DNA of 64,000 bases, from positions 1 to 64,000 of the forward strand of contig CANFOS010000019.1 of NCBI GenBank assembly GCA_947448735.1, written 5' to 3'. Positions 25,664 through 34,911 of this stretch are shown in pieces. Numbering within the stretch: position 1 is the stretch's first letter; each line of letters opens with the position of its first letter. Source of the stretch: Comamonadaceae bacterium. Its GTDB lineage: Bacteria; Pseudomonadota; Gammaproteobacteria; Burkholderiales; Burkholderiaceae_C. The translations under genes and the position numbers were made by a program. Under the pieces are notes generated by a model, which worked only from the letters and a program-made list of their open reading frames with translations, searched no databases and was not told the DNA's origin.

Positions 25664-26959
25664 ATGCCTGCTGATCAAAACTCCCATGCCAATACGGCCC
25701 TGACCCCGCTGCCTGCGGCTGAACGCTCTTTTGGCTTCAATGACCACGCCAGCCTGTGGCTGAGCCTGGGCGTGGGGCTGCTGGTGATGCAGATTGGCGC
25801 GTATCTGGTCCCTGCTGTGGGGCCGCAGCAGGCCTTGCTGGTCATTGTGTTGGGGTCGATTTTGGGTGCGGGCATGCTGGCCTGGACGGCCAAGCTGGGT
25901 TGCGACACGGGTTTGTCAAGCTCAGGGCTGATGCATGCGGCTTACGGCTCGAGTTTTGCCAAATTGCCGGTGCTGCTGAACATTGCGCAACTGGTCGGCT
26001 GGACCACGTTTGAGCTGGTGGTGATGCGCGACGGCACGGTGGCCATTGCCCGCCAAGGCGGCGGCTATGCGGCCAGCTGGTGGCCTGTGCTGGCCACGCT
26101 GCTGTGGGGCGCGGTGCTGGTGGCGCTGATATCGGGCAGCATGACCCGCCTGGTGCGCAAGTTCATTGGCCGGTTTGGCCTGCCGCTGGTGATGGCGTCG
26201 CTGCTGTGGCTGAGCTGGCAGTTTTTGGGCAAGGCCCAGGCGCAAGGGCTGAGCGAGATTTGGAACAAGCCCGGCGCTGGCGGCATGAGCACCATGCAGG
26301 CGCTTGACCTGGTGATTGCCATGCCGATATCGTGGCTGCCGCTGGTGGCAGACTTTGCGCGGCACGGCCTGAGCGGGCGCAGCACCCTGCGCGGCACCTG
26401 GCTGGGTTATGCGGTGGCCAATATCTGGTGCTATTCGCTGGGCGTGCTGATCGCCATCACCACGCCCAGCACTGACCTGGTTGCCGCACTGCTGCTGGCA
26501 CAGGGCGGCCTGATTGCACTGGGTTTGATCTTGATCGACGAGGTGGACAACGCCTACGGTGACGTGTATTCAGGCGCTGTGGCGGGCCACAGTTTGAAGC
26601 CGAGCTGGTCTGTTCGCAAGATTGGCATGGGCTTTGCCGCCGTCTGCACGGCCCTGGCATTGGTGCTGCCCATGCATGCACTGGAGCCGTTTTTGCTGAT
26701 GCTGAGCTCGGTGTTTATCCCGCTGTACGGGGTCATTCTGGCGCGGCTGGCCGGCAAAACCAATGTGGCGGCGCTGGTCACGGAGCGGCCTGTGAACTAC
26801 AGCGCTGTGTTGATCTGGTTCAGTGGCGTGGTTTTTTACCATGCGATGGCAAACCTGGCACCGGCCTGGGGCTCGGCTATTCCAACGCTGGTGCTGACCT
26901 TTGTGCTGGCAAAGCTGATGAGCGATTCAGCTCAAAAGCCTAAGCCACTATTGGCCTAA
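25664..26959 (+). CDS. NCS1 family permease, possibly for a thiamine pyrimidine (CytX-like)
   Basis: A 431-residue inner-membrane transporter of the nucleobase:cation symporter-1 family, with about twelve hydrophobic segments from residue 27 onward. The N-terminal SFGFNDHASLWLSLGVGLLVMQIGAYLVP and GSSFAKLPVLLNIAQLVGWTTFELVVM are family-like, as is the MPISWLPLVADFARHGLSGR segment near residue 225. CodB-type proteins move cytosine; the CytX branch is placed with hydroxymethylpyrimidine uptake. The gene converges on thiD with a 20-bp 3' overlap, which favours the pyrimidine-precursor reading, but the substrate is inference. Confidence 0.8.
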   Translation: MPADQNSHANTALTPLPAAERSFGFNDHASLWLSLGVGLLVMQIGAYLVPAVGPQQALLVIVLGSILGAGMLAWTAKLGCDTGLSSSGLMHAAYGSSFAKLPVLLNIAQLVGWTTFELVVMRDGTVAIARQGGGYAASWWPVLATLLWGAVLVALISGSMTRLVRKFIGRFGLPLVMASLLWLSWQFLGKAQAQGLSEIWNKPGAGGMSTMQALDLVIAMPISWLPLVADFARHGLSGRSTLRGTWLGYAVANIWCYSLGVLIAITTPSTDLVAALLLAQGGLIALGLILIDEVDNAYGDVYSGAVAGHSLKPSWSVRKIGMGFAAVCTALALVLPMHALEPFLLMLSSVFIPLYGVILARLAGKTNVAALVTERPVNYSAVLIWFSGVVFYHAMANLAPAWGSAIPTLVLTFVLAKLMSDSAQKPKPLLA

Positions 26960-27788
26960 GGCGCATTGGCTGCGGCGCAAAGCCGTGGTTCAAGGGCCCG
27001 CCGCCCTGCCCGGTTTGAACGCTGGCACCGGCTGCCAGCGCGCCGCGCACGTAGTGCCTGGCGGCTTCTACAGCGTCGACCAGCGACAGCCCAAGGGCCA
27101 GGTGTGCAGCAATCGCCGATGACAGGGTGCAGCCCGTGCCGTGGGTGTTGGCGGTGGCAATGCGCGGGGCGCGCATCCAGTGCGGTGCCGCGCCAGCCAT
27201 CTGCAGCAGGTCACTGACCACATCGCCTGCCAAATGGCCGCCTTTGATGAGCACGGCTTTGGCACCTTTGGCCAGCAGTTCCTGTGCTGCCGCTTTCATG
27301 TCAGCCTCGCTGGCAAGCGTGCGGCCCACCAGCAGCGAGGCTTCGTCCAGATTCGGCGTGATCAGCACCACCCGGCCAAACAGCTCGCGCACCAACGCGG
27401 CAATCGCCGGGCTGTCGATCAGCACCGCGCCGCTGGTTGCCACCATCACCGGGTCCAGCACCACATGCGGCAAGGCGTGCCGGTCAATGGCGCGGGCAAC
27501 CACTTGCACAATCTCGGGGGAATGCAGCATGCCAATCTTGACGGCATCAACGCCAATGTCTTGCAGCACCGCGTCTATCTGGTCGGTCAGCATGTCGGGT
27601 GGCACGCCATGAATGGCGCGCACGCCCGTCGTGTTTTGCGCCGTCAGCGCCGTGACGGCCGTCATGCCGAAGCAACCGAGCGCGGAGAAGGTTTTCAGGT
27701 CAGCCTGAATGCCTGCGCCACCGCCGCTGTCAGAGCCGGCAATGGTGAGCAAACGGGGGTATTGAAATGCTGGCGTCGGCAGGCTCAT
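26940..27788 (-). CDS. thiD: Hydroxymethylpyrimidine/phosphomethylpyrimidine kinase
   Basis: A 282-residue ThiD of the ribokinase superfamily, phosphorylating HMP and HMP-P in thiamine synthesis and salvage. Motifs: LTIAGSDSGGGAGIQADLKTFSALGCFGMTAVTALTAQNT at residues 14-53, VLDPVMVATSGAVLI near 120, LITPNLDEASLL near 152, and the anion-hole ANTHGTGCTLSSAIAAHLA near 220 with the catalytic Asp replaced in register by the usual HGTGC. It overlaps the convergent permease by 20 bp. No TPP riboswitch was recognised around either gene. Confidence 0.93.
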   Translation of the reverse strand: MSLPTPAFQYPRLLTIAGSDSGGGAGIQADLKTFSALGCFGMTAVTALTAQNTTGVRAIHGVPPDMLTDQIDAVLQDIGVDAVKIGMLHSPEIVQVVARAIDRHALPHVVLDPVMVATSGAVLIDSPAIAALVRELFGRVVLITPNLDEASLLVGRTLASEADMKAAAQELLAKGAKAVLIKGGHLAGDVVSDLLQMAGAAPHWMRAPRIATANTHGTGCTLSSAIAAHLALGLSLVDAVEAARHYVRGALAAGASVQTGQGGGPLNHGFAPQPMRLRPIVA

Positions 27789-27812
27789 AGCGCCCCATGT
27801 TACCCAGAGGGT

Positions 27813-28517
27813 TTACCGCGCCACGCCCAGCAGCCGGTCCAGCAGCTCGGGTTGCTCGCGCAGCTCTTTGGCGGTGCCAGAATGCACCACCGTGCCGCGG
27901 TCCAACACCACGGCACTGTCAGAGATTTTCAAAATCGCTTGCGGGTGCTGCTCAACAATGATGGCCGACAGGCCTTCTTCGCGGGTGATGCGGGCAATCG
28001 CCCTGAGCAGTTCTTCGACGATGATGGGGGCCAGGCCTTCGAGCGGCTCGTCCAGCAGCAGCAACTTGGGGTTCAGCACCAGGGCGCGGCCCACCGCCAG
28101 CATTTGCTGCTCACCACCTGACAACTGCGTGCCGAGGTTGCTTTTGCGTTCAGCCAGACGTGGGAACAAACCATAGACACGCTCGGGCGTCCAGTTGCCG
28201 GGGCGAGCCACGGCAGTGAGGTTTTCATCGACCGTCAGTGACTTGAAAATGTTGCGCTCTTGCGGCACCCAGCCAATGCCAGCCGCGGCCCGCTCGTGGG
28301 CTGGCAGCTTGTGCAACTGCACACCGCCCAGCGTGATGCTGCCTGCATGCTGGCGCGTGGCACCTGCCAAGGTATTGATCAGCGTGGTTTTGCCAGTGCC
28401 GTTGCGGCCCAGCAGCGCCAGCGTTTTGCCTTCGTCCAGCGCCAGGGAAATCTTGGTCAGCACCACCGCCTCGCCATAGCCAGCGCTCAGGCCGTCCACC
28501 TTCAACAACTCAGTCAT
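27813..28517 (-). CDS. livF: Branched-chain-type ABC transporter ATPase LivF
   Basis: ATPase subunit of 234 residues from ATG 28517; the frame extends upstream, but only over the livG 3' end and a repeat. Walker A is GRNGTGKTTL near residue 37, the signature is LSGGEQQMLAVGRAL near 134, and Walker B is LLLLDEPLEGLAP near 153. The length and order match LivF. It is the last gene of the livH-livM-livG-livF set and starts inside the end of livG (8-bp overlap). The transporter probably imports an aromatic acid rather than leucine, judged from its continuity with the oxygenase genes. Confidence 0.92.
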   Translation of the reverse strand: MTELLKVDGLSAGYGEAVVLTKISLALDEGKTLALLGRNGTGKTTLINTLAGATRQHAGSITLGGVQLHKLPAHERAAAGIGWVPQERNIFKSLTVDENLTAVARPGNWTPERVYGLFPRLAERKSNLGTQLSGGEQQMLAVGRALVLNPKLLLLDEPLEGLAPIIVEELLRAIARITREEGLSAIIVEQHPQAILKISDSAVVLDRGTVVHSGTAKELREQPELLDRLLGVAR

Positions 28518-29403
28518 GATGGATGGCCCCCACGTTTGCCACTGCGTGTGCATCACTGCCCCCCAAGGGGGCTGCCCCGCCTTGGGGCGGCCCGGCGTCG
28601 TGTCCTTCCTCCCCATGCCCCAAATCCACCGCCTTGACCTGTGGGTCATTGGCAATCTGCTCGGGGTCACCTTCTGTCAGCACCGTGCCGTTGACCAGCA
28701 CCGTCATGCGGTTGGCAAAACTGAAGACCAGGTCCATGTCGTGTTCAATCAGCAGCACCGACACATCAGCGGGCAGCGCAGCCACGGTTTGCAGCAGCTC
28801 TTCGCGCTCGCCGGCAGGCACGCCCGCTACCGGCTCATCGAGCAGCAGCACGCGCGGCTCGCAGGCCAGCGCAATGGCGATCTCCAGCAGGCGGCGCTTG
28901 CCGTAAGCCAGCACGTTGGTGGGCTGGTTCATCACCTCGCTCAAATGAAATTGTTCCAGCAGTTGCGCGCAGCGGTCCACAACTTCCCCCTTGTTACCGA
29001 GCGGGTTCCACCAGCTGCTGCCCAGGCCATGCTGCTGGCTCACAGTCAGCGCCAGCGTTTGCAGCGGCGTGAGCGTGTCAAATAACTGGTTGATCTGGAA
29101 CGTGCGGACCATGCCGCGCTTGACCCGGCTGTGCGGCGCCAGGCGGGTGATGTCCTCTGCCGGAAGGCTGTTGTCTTTGCCCTGCAAGGTGATACGGCCT
29201 TCGGTCGGCTGCAGAACGCCGGTCAGCAAATTGATCAGGGTGGTTTTACCCGCACCGTTCGGGCCAATCAGCGCATGCCGTGCGCCTTTTTTTAAATTCA
29301 GCGTGACGTTATTGGTCGCCGTGATGCCGCCAAAGCGCATCACCAGGCCCTGTGCGCTGAGCACAATCTCTTTTTCGGACAGAACTGTTTCTGGCGCGCT
29401 CAT
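28510..29403 (-). CDS. livG: Branched-chain-type ABC transporter ATPase LivG with repeat-encoded tail
   Basis: ATPase subunit of 297 residues. Walker A is GPNGAGKTTL near 53, the signature region is LAYGKRRLLEIAIALACEP near 164-182, and Walker B is VLLLDEPVAGVPAGE near 184. LivG proteins usually end soon after a 'NDP.V...YLG' motif, seen here as IANDPQVKAVDLG. The following 28 or so residues (HGEEGHDAGPPQGGAAPLGG and onward) are encoded by a copy of interspersed repeat family 2 and have no counterpart in the family. It overlaps livM by 4 bp and livF by 8 bp. Confidence 0.92.
   Translation of the reverse strand: MSAPETVLSEKEIVLSAQGLVMRFGGITATNNVTLNLKKGARHALIGPNGAGKTTLINLLTGVLQPTEGRITLQGKDNSLPAEDITRLAPHSRVKRGMVRTFQINQLFDTLTPLQTLALTVSQQHGLGSSWWNPLGNKGEVVDRCAQLLEQFHLSEVMNQPTNVLAYGKRRLLEIAIALACEPRVLLLDEPVAGVPAGEREELLQTVAALPADVSVLLIEHDMDLVFSFANRMTVLVNGTVLTEGDPEQIANDPQVKAVDLGHGEEGHDAGPPQGGAAPLGGSDAHAVANVGAIHHD
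28527..28597 (-). repeat. GC-rich interspersed repeat, family 2 (livG 3' end)
   Basis: Plus-strand text runs CCCCACGTTTGCCACTGCGTG, TGCCCCCCAAGGGGGCTG and CTTGGGGCGGCCCGGCG, matching the copy at 16317-16391. It codes for the extra C-terminal tail of LivG. Confidence 0.75.
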
Positions 29404-30383
29404 GATGCGCCGCCTTTTTTAAACCAGGTCCACGGGCGCAGCAGCTTTTCACGCCCGACCAGCATCAGCACCACCAAAAACAGGCCAATCCAGAACGTCC
29501 AGTACTGCGGTGTGATGGTTGAAATCACGTCTTGCATGATCTTGAAGACCACTGCCCCGGCAATGCCGCCGTACAGCCAGCCGGTGCCGCCAATCACCAG
29601 CAGCAGCATCACGTCGGCAGAGCGGTCAAACGCAAACACGTCAAGTGAGGCAAAGCCGGTGGTTTGGGCCAGCAGCCCACCCGCAGCACCGGCAATACCA
29701 GCTGCAATGGTGTAGACGACGGCCAGCCGGGACGCCACCGGAATGCCAATCGCCATGGCACGCAGGCGGTTGTCCCGGACGGCCATCAGCGTGGCGCCAA
29801 AGGCAGAGCGCGTCAAACGCCGTGCCAGCACGAACAATATCAGCGCCACCACAATTGAATAGCAGGCAGACGTACGGCCCGCCAAGTCAAACGCAAACTT
29901 ACCCAGCAGCGGCCCCATGACCACACCTTGCAAGCCATCAGCACCACCGGTCAGCCAGTCCAGCTTGTTGGCCAGCTCAAACAAAATCAACGCCACGCCC
30001 AACGTGACCATGAGGCGGGTCAGGTCGCTGCCGCGCAAAATGGTAAAGCTGCACAGCGCCCCCAGCAGGGTAGACACCGCAATTGCCACCAGCAGACCCA
30101 CCAGCGGGTCAGGCATGACCAGCTTGGCAAACAGCGCAGCAGCATAAGCCCCCATGCCAAAAAACGCAGCATGCCCCAGCGACACGATGCCGGTGTAGCC
30201 CAGCACCAGATCGAGGGAAATAGCAAACAAGGCAACGATGGCGATCTCGTTGATGATGAGGGCGTGCGTGCTGAGTAAAAATGGCGACGCCACTACCAGC
30301 AACCAGAACACCGGCTCCCAAGCCTTCCAGCGGCTGCCGTTGTGCAGTGATTTTTGAATGCTGGCTTTGAGTTCTTGTGTCAT
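29400..30383 (-). CDS. livM: Branched-chain-type ABC transporter permease LivM
   Basis: Inner-membrane permease of 327 residues with about ten hydrophobic segments. The segment EIAIVALFAISLDLVLGYTGIVSLGHAAFFGMGAYAAAL near residues 45-83 is the LivM/LivH core motif. The conserved loop TLMAVRDNRLRAMAIGIPVASRLAVVYTIAAGIAGAAGGLLA near 197-240 marks LivM. It overlaps livH and livG by 4 bp each, indicating tight translational coupling in one operon. Confidence 0.93.
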   Translation of the reverse strand: MTQELKASIQKSLHNGSRWKAWEPVFWLLVVASPFLLSTHALIINEIAIVALFAISLDLVLGYTGIVSLGHAAFFGMGAYAAALFAKLVMPDPLVGLLVAIAVSTLLGALCSFTILRGSDLTRLMVTLGVALILFELANKLDWLTGGADGLQGVVMGPLLGKFAFDLAGRTSACYSIVVALILFVLARRLTRSAFGATLMAVRDNRLRAMAIGIPVASRLAVVYTIAAGIAGAAGGLLAQTTGFASLDVFAFDRSADVMLLLVIGGTGWLYGGIAGAVVFKIMQDVISTITPQYWTFWIGLFLVVLMLVGREKLLRPWTWFKKGGAS

Positions 30384-31252
30384 TTGCCACCCTTGCGCAC
30401 GAACAGCCCCTGCGGCTTCCAGATCAAAATCGCAATCATCAGGCCATACACAATAAAGCCGCCGGTTTTGGGGATGTAGTACTTGCCCGCCACATCGGCC
30501 ACACCCAGCAGCAGCGCTGCCAGCAAAGGGCCGGTGATGGACGACGTGCCGCCCACCGCCACCACAATCAAAAAGTAAATCATGAATTTCAAAGGAAAGC
30601 TTGGGTCCAGGCCCAGCACCTCAGCGCCCAGCGCACCACCCAGGCCGGCCAAGCCAGAGCCGACCGCGAAGGTCGACAAAAACACCACGTTGACATTGAT
30701 GCCTAGGCTGGCAGCCACGCGCTGGTCGTCCACCGACGCGCGCAGCCGGCTGCCAAAACGGGTTTTGGCCAGCACGAATTGCAGCGCAATCGTCAGCGCA
30801 GCGCAGACGGCAATGATGAACAGACGGTAGTGGCCCATGCCCAGCATCCAGGCGCCTTCACCTATCTCCGTGCGACCCTTCAGCCACTCGGGCAACTGCA
30901 TGATTTGCTGGGTCGAACCAATAAAGTAGTCGGTGCTGGCCACCGCCATAAAAGTCAGGCCAATGGAGAACAGCACCTGGTCCAGGTGCGGCTTTTTGTA
31001 CATCGGCCGGTACAGCGTGCGCTCCAGCACACCACCGACCAAGGCAGAACCCAAAAACGCCAGCGGCAAGCAGACCAAAAACGGCACGCCCAGTTTTTGC
31101 ATCAACAGCACTGTGATGTAGCCGCCCACCATGGCAAACGCGCCGTGCGCCAGGTTGATGAAATTCATCAAGCCCATCGTCACAGCCAGTCCGACAGCAA
31201 GGATAAAGAGCAGCATGCCGTAGGCGATGCCGTCGAACAATATGGTGAGCAT
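30380..31252 (-). CDS. livH: Branched-chain-type ABC transporter permease LivH
   Basis: Permease of 290 residues. The N-terminus LFDGIAYGMLLFILAVGLAVTMGLMNFINLAHGAFAMVGGY is the LivH signature (GLxxTxGxxxxxNxAHG). The cytoplasmic loop TRFGSRLRASVDDQRVAASLGINVNVVFLSTFAVGSGLAGLGGAL near 172-215 couples to the ATPases. It is the first membrane gene of the set, 92 bp downstream of the first receptor gene, and overlaps livM by 4 bp. Confidence 0.93.
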   Translation of the reverse strand: MLTILFDGIAYGMLLFILAVGLAVTMGLMNFINLAHGAFAMVGGYITVLLMQKLGVPFLVCLPLAFLGSALVGGVLERTLYRPMYKKPHLDQVLFSIGLTFMAVASTDYFIGSTQQIMQLPEWLKGRTEIGEGAWMLGMGHYRLFIIAVCAALTIALQFVLAKTRFGSRLRASVDDQRVAASLGINVNVVFLSTFAVGSGLAGLGGALGAEVLGLDPSFPLKFMIYFLIVVAVGGTSSITGPLLAALLLGVADVAGKYYIPKTGGFIVYGLMIAILIWKPQGLFVRKGGK

Positions 31253-31344
31253 TTTTCTTGTTCAAGAACGCCGTGGAACCGGCTTTGCCGGGCCACCAGC
31301 GTTGCCCCCCAGGGTGAGGCAACGCGGAGCGGCGCGTCAAGAGG
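31253..31344. other. livH-receptor gap with imperfect palindromic sequence
   Basis: The gap contains GGAACCGGCTTTGCCGGGCC and GTTGCCCCCCAGGGTGAGGCAAC, two small inverted repeats in a row. It resembles GC-rich interspersed repeats but is not an obvious copy of family 2. It might lower downstream transcription between receptor and permease genes. Confidence 0.4.
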
Positions 31345-32517
31345 TTACCTGGTCTTGCCAGGGTCTTTCATGTCTTTGATGACATCAAACTCGACGTTGT
31401 AGAGTTTGCCGTCTTTCTTTTCGACCTTGCGCAGGTACATGTTGTGCACCACGTCGCGGGTTTGCGCGTCGATGAACATCGGGCCGCGCGGGCTTTCAAA
31501 AATCTGGCCTTTCATGGCGGCCAGCAGGGCATCGCCACCGCCTGCGCCTTTGGTGGCGCGCAAGGCTTCGTAAATCACGCGCATGCCGTCGTAACCACCC
31601 ACCGCCATGAAGTTGGGGCGCAAGCCCTTGTTGGCCTTTTCAAAAGCGTCAACAAACTTCTTGTTCAGCGCTGATGGATGGGCGGCTGAATAGTGGTGCG
31701 AGGTGACCACGTTCAGTGCGCCGTCGCCCATGTCGTTCAACTGGTCGTCATCGGTCAGGTCACCGGTGCCAATCAGCTTGATGCCGGCTTTGTCCATGCC
31801 GCGCTCCAAAAACTGTTTCATCACCGCAGCGCCTGCGCCTGACGGCACAAACACGAACAGCGCATCGGGCTTGATGTCACGCACTTTTTGCAAAAACGGT
31901 GCAAAGTCAGGGCCGCGCAAAGGCACGCGCAGCGACTCAATCACCTGGCCGCCGTTGAACAACAGGCGGTCTTTGAAGAACTTTTCTGCATCAATGCCGG
32001 GGCCGTAGTCACTGACCAGGGTCACGACTTTTTTGATGCCATTTTTGGGCGCCCAGTCGGCCATCGCTACCGCTGATTGCGGAATGGTGAAGCTGGTGCG
32101 AATGATGTAAGGCGATGCCTCGGTGATGATCGACGTGGCGGCCGCCATGATGATCTGCGGCGTTTTGGACTGCGTGGCGATCGGTGCCACGGCCAGGGCA
32201 ATCGGGGTCAGGCCAAAGCCTGCCAGCACATTGACCTTGTCGTTGACCACCAGCTCTTGCGCAATGCGCTTGGACGCGTCAGGTATGCCGCCGTCGTCCT
32301 TGATGATCAGCTCAATCTTTTTGCCAGCCACACTGGCACCGTTCTGCGCCATGTAAAGTTTGGTGGCCGCTTCAATCTGCTTGCCTGTCGAGGCCTGCTG
32401 GCCCGTCAAAGGCACGATCAGGCCAATTTTGAAGGTGTCAGCCTGCGCCATGGCAGACGTTGCACCCAAGGCGGCGACCGCAACAGCAGTGGCGGTCAAG
32501 AAAAGTCGTTTTTTCAT
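31345..32517 (-). CDS. Periplasmic binding protein of branched-chain/aromatic type (first copy)
   Basis: LivJ-type receptor of 390 residues from ATG 32517, with a GGAG box 8 nt upstream. MKKRLFLTATAVAVAALGATSAMA is a Sec signal peptide. The mature part opens DTFKIGLIVPLTGQQASTGKQIEAATKLYM, a Peripla_BP_6 start. It is about two-thirds identical by eye to the second receptor immediately upstream, so the two arose by tandem duplication. In the same gene order it would load the LivHMGF transporter. Ligand unknown; the oxygenase context suggests aromatic or methoxylated acids. Confidence 0.9.
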   Translation of the reverse strand: MKKRLFLTATAVAVAALGATSAMAQADTFKIGLIVPLTGQQASTGKQIEAATKLYMAQNGASVAGKKIELIIKDDGGIPDASKRIAQELVVNDKVNVLAGFGLTPIALAVAPIATQSKTPQIIMAAATSIITEASPYIIRTSFTIPQSAVAMADWAPKNGIKKVVTLVSDYGPGIDAEKFFKDRLLFNGGQVIESLRVPLRGPDFAPFLQKVRDIKPDALFVFVPSGAGAAVMKQFLERGMDKAGIKLIGTGDLTDDDQLNDMGDGALNVVTSHHYSAAHPSALNKKFVDAFEKANKGLRPNFMAVGGYDGMRVIYEALRATKGAGGGDALLAAMKGQIFESPRGPMFIDAQTRDVVHNMYLRKVEKKDGKLYNVEFDVIKDMKDPGKTR

Positions 32518-32670
32518 GGTGTCTCCAGAGGATTTAAAACAGGTCAAAAACAGATCACATCAAGTTAACCCAACAGTCTCGTTCATGGGCGACAGATTCG
32601 CAAGTGATATTTCACAATGGCAGTTATCGCAAACACGCATAGCCAACCTGTTGCCGAAGCCGCCATGGAC

Positions 32671-33852
32671 TTACCGGCCCGACTTGGCCGGGTCTTTCAC
32701 GTCTTTGATGACGTCAAACTCGGTGTTGTAAAGCTGGCCATTGACGCGCTCCACCCGTCGGATGTACACGTTTTGCACGATGTCGCGGGTTTGCGCATCG
32801 ATGAAAATCGGGCCGCGCGGGCTTTCAAAAATCTGGCCCTTCATGCCCTCAACCAGCGCCTGGCCGTCACCCTTGCCTTTGGTGGTTTTGATGGCTTCGT
32901 AAATCACGCGCATGCCATCGTAAGCCGCCACCCCAAAAAAGTTAGGGCGAATGCCCTTGCTTTGCTTGAGGTAGGCCTCGGTGAACTTTTTGTTGGCGGG
33001 CGAGTTGTGTGAGGTTGAATACGGGTGCGATGTGACCATGCCGAGTGCCACATCACCCATGTCGTTCAAGATTTCATCGTCCACCACGCTGCCTTCACCG
33101 ATCAGCTTGATGCCGGCTTTGTCAAGGCCGCGCTCGGCGTATTGCTTGAGCAGCGCCGTTCCCGCGCCTGCGGGCACAAACACAAACAGCGCGTCCGGTT
33201 TGAGGTCGCGCACCTTTTGCAAAAACGGCGCGTAATCCGGGCTGCGCAGCGGCACCCGCAGCTCGGCCAAGATACGCCCGCCGTTGAAGATGAAGCGGTC
33301 ACGGAAGGTTTTTTCAGCATCGATGCCAGGGCCGTAATCGGTCACCAGCGACACCACGGTTTTGATGCCGTTTTTAGGTGCCCAGTCAGCCACGCCAATC
33401 GTGACCTGCGGAATCGTCATGCTGGTGCGCACGATATAAGGGGACGCTTCCGTCACGATCGACGTTGCAGCGGCCATCACCACCATCGGTGTTTTCGACT
33501 GGGTGGCAATCGGTGCGGTGGCCAGCGCCAGCGGCGTGAGGCCAAAACCGGCCAGCACATCGACCTTGTCGGTCACGATCAGCTCTTGCGCCAGGCGCTT
33601 GGTCACGTCGGGCACGCCGGTGTCGTCTTTCAAAATAATCTCGACCTCGCGCCCGGCCACCTTGGTGCCAAACTGGGCCATGTACAAGCGCACACCGTTT
33701 TCAATTTGCCGACCTGTGGAGGCAAAGGGCCCGGTCATGGGCAGCAGCAGGCCGATTTTGAATTTTTTGTCTTGGGCTGCTGACATGCCGGTTTGCGACA
33801 CCAGTGCGGCTGCCGCTGTGGCTTGTAAAAATACGCGTTTATTGAGGTTCAT
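32671..33852 (-). CDS. Periplasmic binding protein of branched-chain/aromatic type (second copy)
   Basis: Paralogue of the receptor at 31345-32517; 393 residues. It has a signal peptide (MNLNKRVFLQATAAAALVSQTGMSAAQ) and a mature start KKFKIGLLLPMTGPFASTGRQIENGVRLYM. Both proteins share GLTPLALATAPIATQSKTP, MAAATSIVTEASPYIVRTS and the VSLVTDYGPGIDAEK segment almost unchanged, while signal peptides and the region near 270-300 differ. Two receptors for one transporter usually widen ligand range. It is 50 bp downstream of the reductase gene. Confidence 0.9.
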   Translation of the reverse strand: MNLNKRVFLQATAAAALVSQTGMSAAQDKKFKIGLLLPMTGPFASTGRQIENGVRLYMAQFGTKVAGREVEIILKDDTGVPDVTKRLAQELIVTDKVDVLAGFGLTPLALATAPIATQSKTPMVVMAAATSIVTEASPYIVRTSMTIPQVTIGVADWAPKNGIKTVVSLVTDYGPGIDAEKTFRDRFIFNGGRILAELRVPLRSPDYAPFLQKVRDLKPDALFVFVPAGAGTALLKQYAERGLDKAGIKLIGEGSVVDDEILNDMGDVALGMVTSHPYSTSHNSPANKKFTEAYLKQSKGIRPNFFGVAAYDGMRVIYEAIKTTKGKGDGQALVEGMKGQIFESPRGPIFIDAQTRDIVQNVYIRRVERVNGQLYNTEFDVIKDVKDPAKSGR

Positions 33853-33901
33853 GCTTGTCTCCAGTTGTGGTTAATTATCAAATGCCATTCAAATCACAAG
33901 T

Positions 33902-34888
33902 TTATGCCTCGGGCCGGTAGGCACTGTCCAGCGTCACCGTGCCCAACACTCTGGACACGCACACACACATGCGCTGGTTGGCCGTTTTTTCATGTTCCGA
34001 CAAGAATACATCGCGATGGTCAATCTCGCCGTCCAGCGCCAGCACGTCCATGGTGCACAGCCCGCATTCACCGCGCCGGCAACCATACATCGCCATGATG
34101 CCCGCGCCTTCCAGCGTTTCAAGCAAGCTGGTTTGCGCCTCAACCGTGATGTCCAGATTGTGACGCGGCACTTGCAACCTGAAAGCTTGCGGCGCAAAAC
34201 GTCCGCTGCTGCCAAAGGTTTCATAGCGCAAGTCAGCCAGCGGCCGGCCCGCTGCAGTCCAGGCGGCTCGGGCGGCGTCGAGCATGGGTAGCGGCCCGCA
34301 GATCAACATCAGCCCGCCCTTGGGCAAGGCCGCGATTTCTGTCTCAAACTGAATTTGCTCGCCCTTGTCGGCAATGGCGGTTTGCAAAAGGTCACCGAGT
34401 TGCGCACGCAGCACATCAGCAAAAGCCAACTCAGCCTCTGACCGGGCCCCAAACAGCATACGAATGCTGGCCCCGCGCTGACTGAGCGTTTGCGCCATCA
34501 GCACCAGCGGGGTGATGCCAATACCGCCGGCCACCAACAGATAAGCTGGGGCGCTCAGATCCAGCGGGAAATGATTTTGCGGCGTGGTGATGCGCAGCCT
34601 GTCACCAACCGCCAGGCGCCACATCGCCATCGAACCGCCCCGCCCTGCTTCGAGCCGCTTCACGGCAATGCGGTAGCACGACGCGTCAGGCTGGCCGATC
34701 AGCGAATACGAGCGCGTCTGCGGTTTGCCGTTCACCAAAATCTGCAATTGCAGGTGCGAGCCGGGTTCGTAGTGTTGCGCGGCGGCCTGCACATCGGCAC
34801 CTGGCCGCAGGCAAAACTCGCGCACGGTAGGGGTCAGGTCGCGAAAAGACGCAACAACAGCGTCATGCCATAAAGGTGTGGTGGCCAT
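33902..34888 (-). CDS. vanB: Vanillate-demethylase-type ferredoxin reductase
   Basis: Class IA oxygenase reductase of 328 residues, in the order FMN domain, NAD domain, plant-type [2Fe-2S] domain. The flavin motif RSYSLIGQP is near residue 59. The NAD region starts YLLVAGGIGITPLVLMAQTL near 113. The Fe-S ligands are in MYGCRRGECGLCTMDVLALDGE near 269-290, with the last Cys in NQRMCVCVSRV. It passes electrons from NAD(P)H to the Rieske oxygenase encoded in the same operon (35788-36882). The regulator gene lies between the two. Confidence 0.88.
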   Translation of the reverse strand: MATTPLWHDAVVASFRDLTPTVREFCLRPGADVQAAAQHYEPGSHLQLQILVNGKPQTRSYSLIGQPDASCYRIAVKRLEAGRGGSMAMWRLAVGDRLRITTPQNHFPLDLSAPAYLLVAGGIGITPLVLMAQTLSQRGASIRMLFGARSEAELAFADVLRAQLGDLLQTAIADKGEQIQFETEIAALPKGGLMLICGPLPMLDAARAAWTAAGRPLADLRYETFGSSGRFAPQAFRLQVPRHNLDITVEAQTSLLETLEGAGIMAMYGCRRGECGLCTMDVLALDGEIDHRDVFLSEHEKTANQRMCVCVSRVLGTVTLDSAYRPEA

Positions 34889-34911
34889 ATGTTTTTAAAT
34901 TCCGGCTGGCA

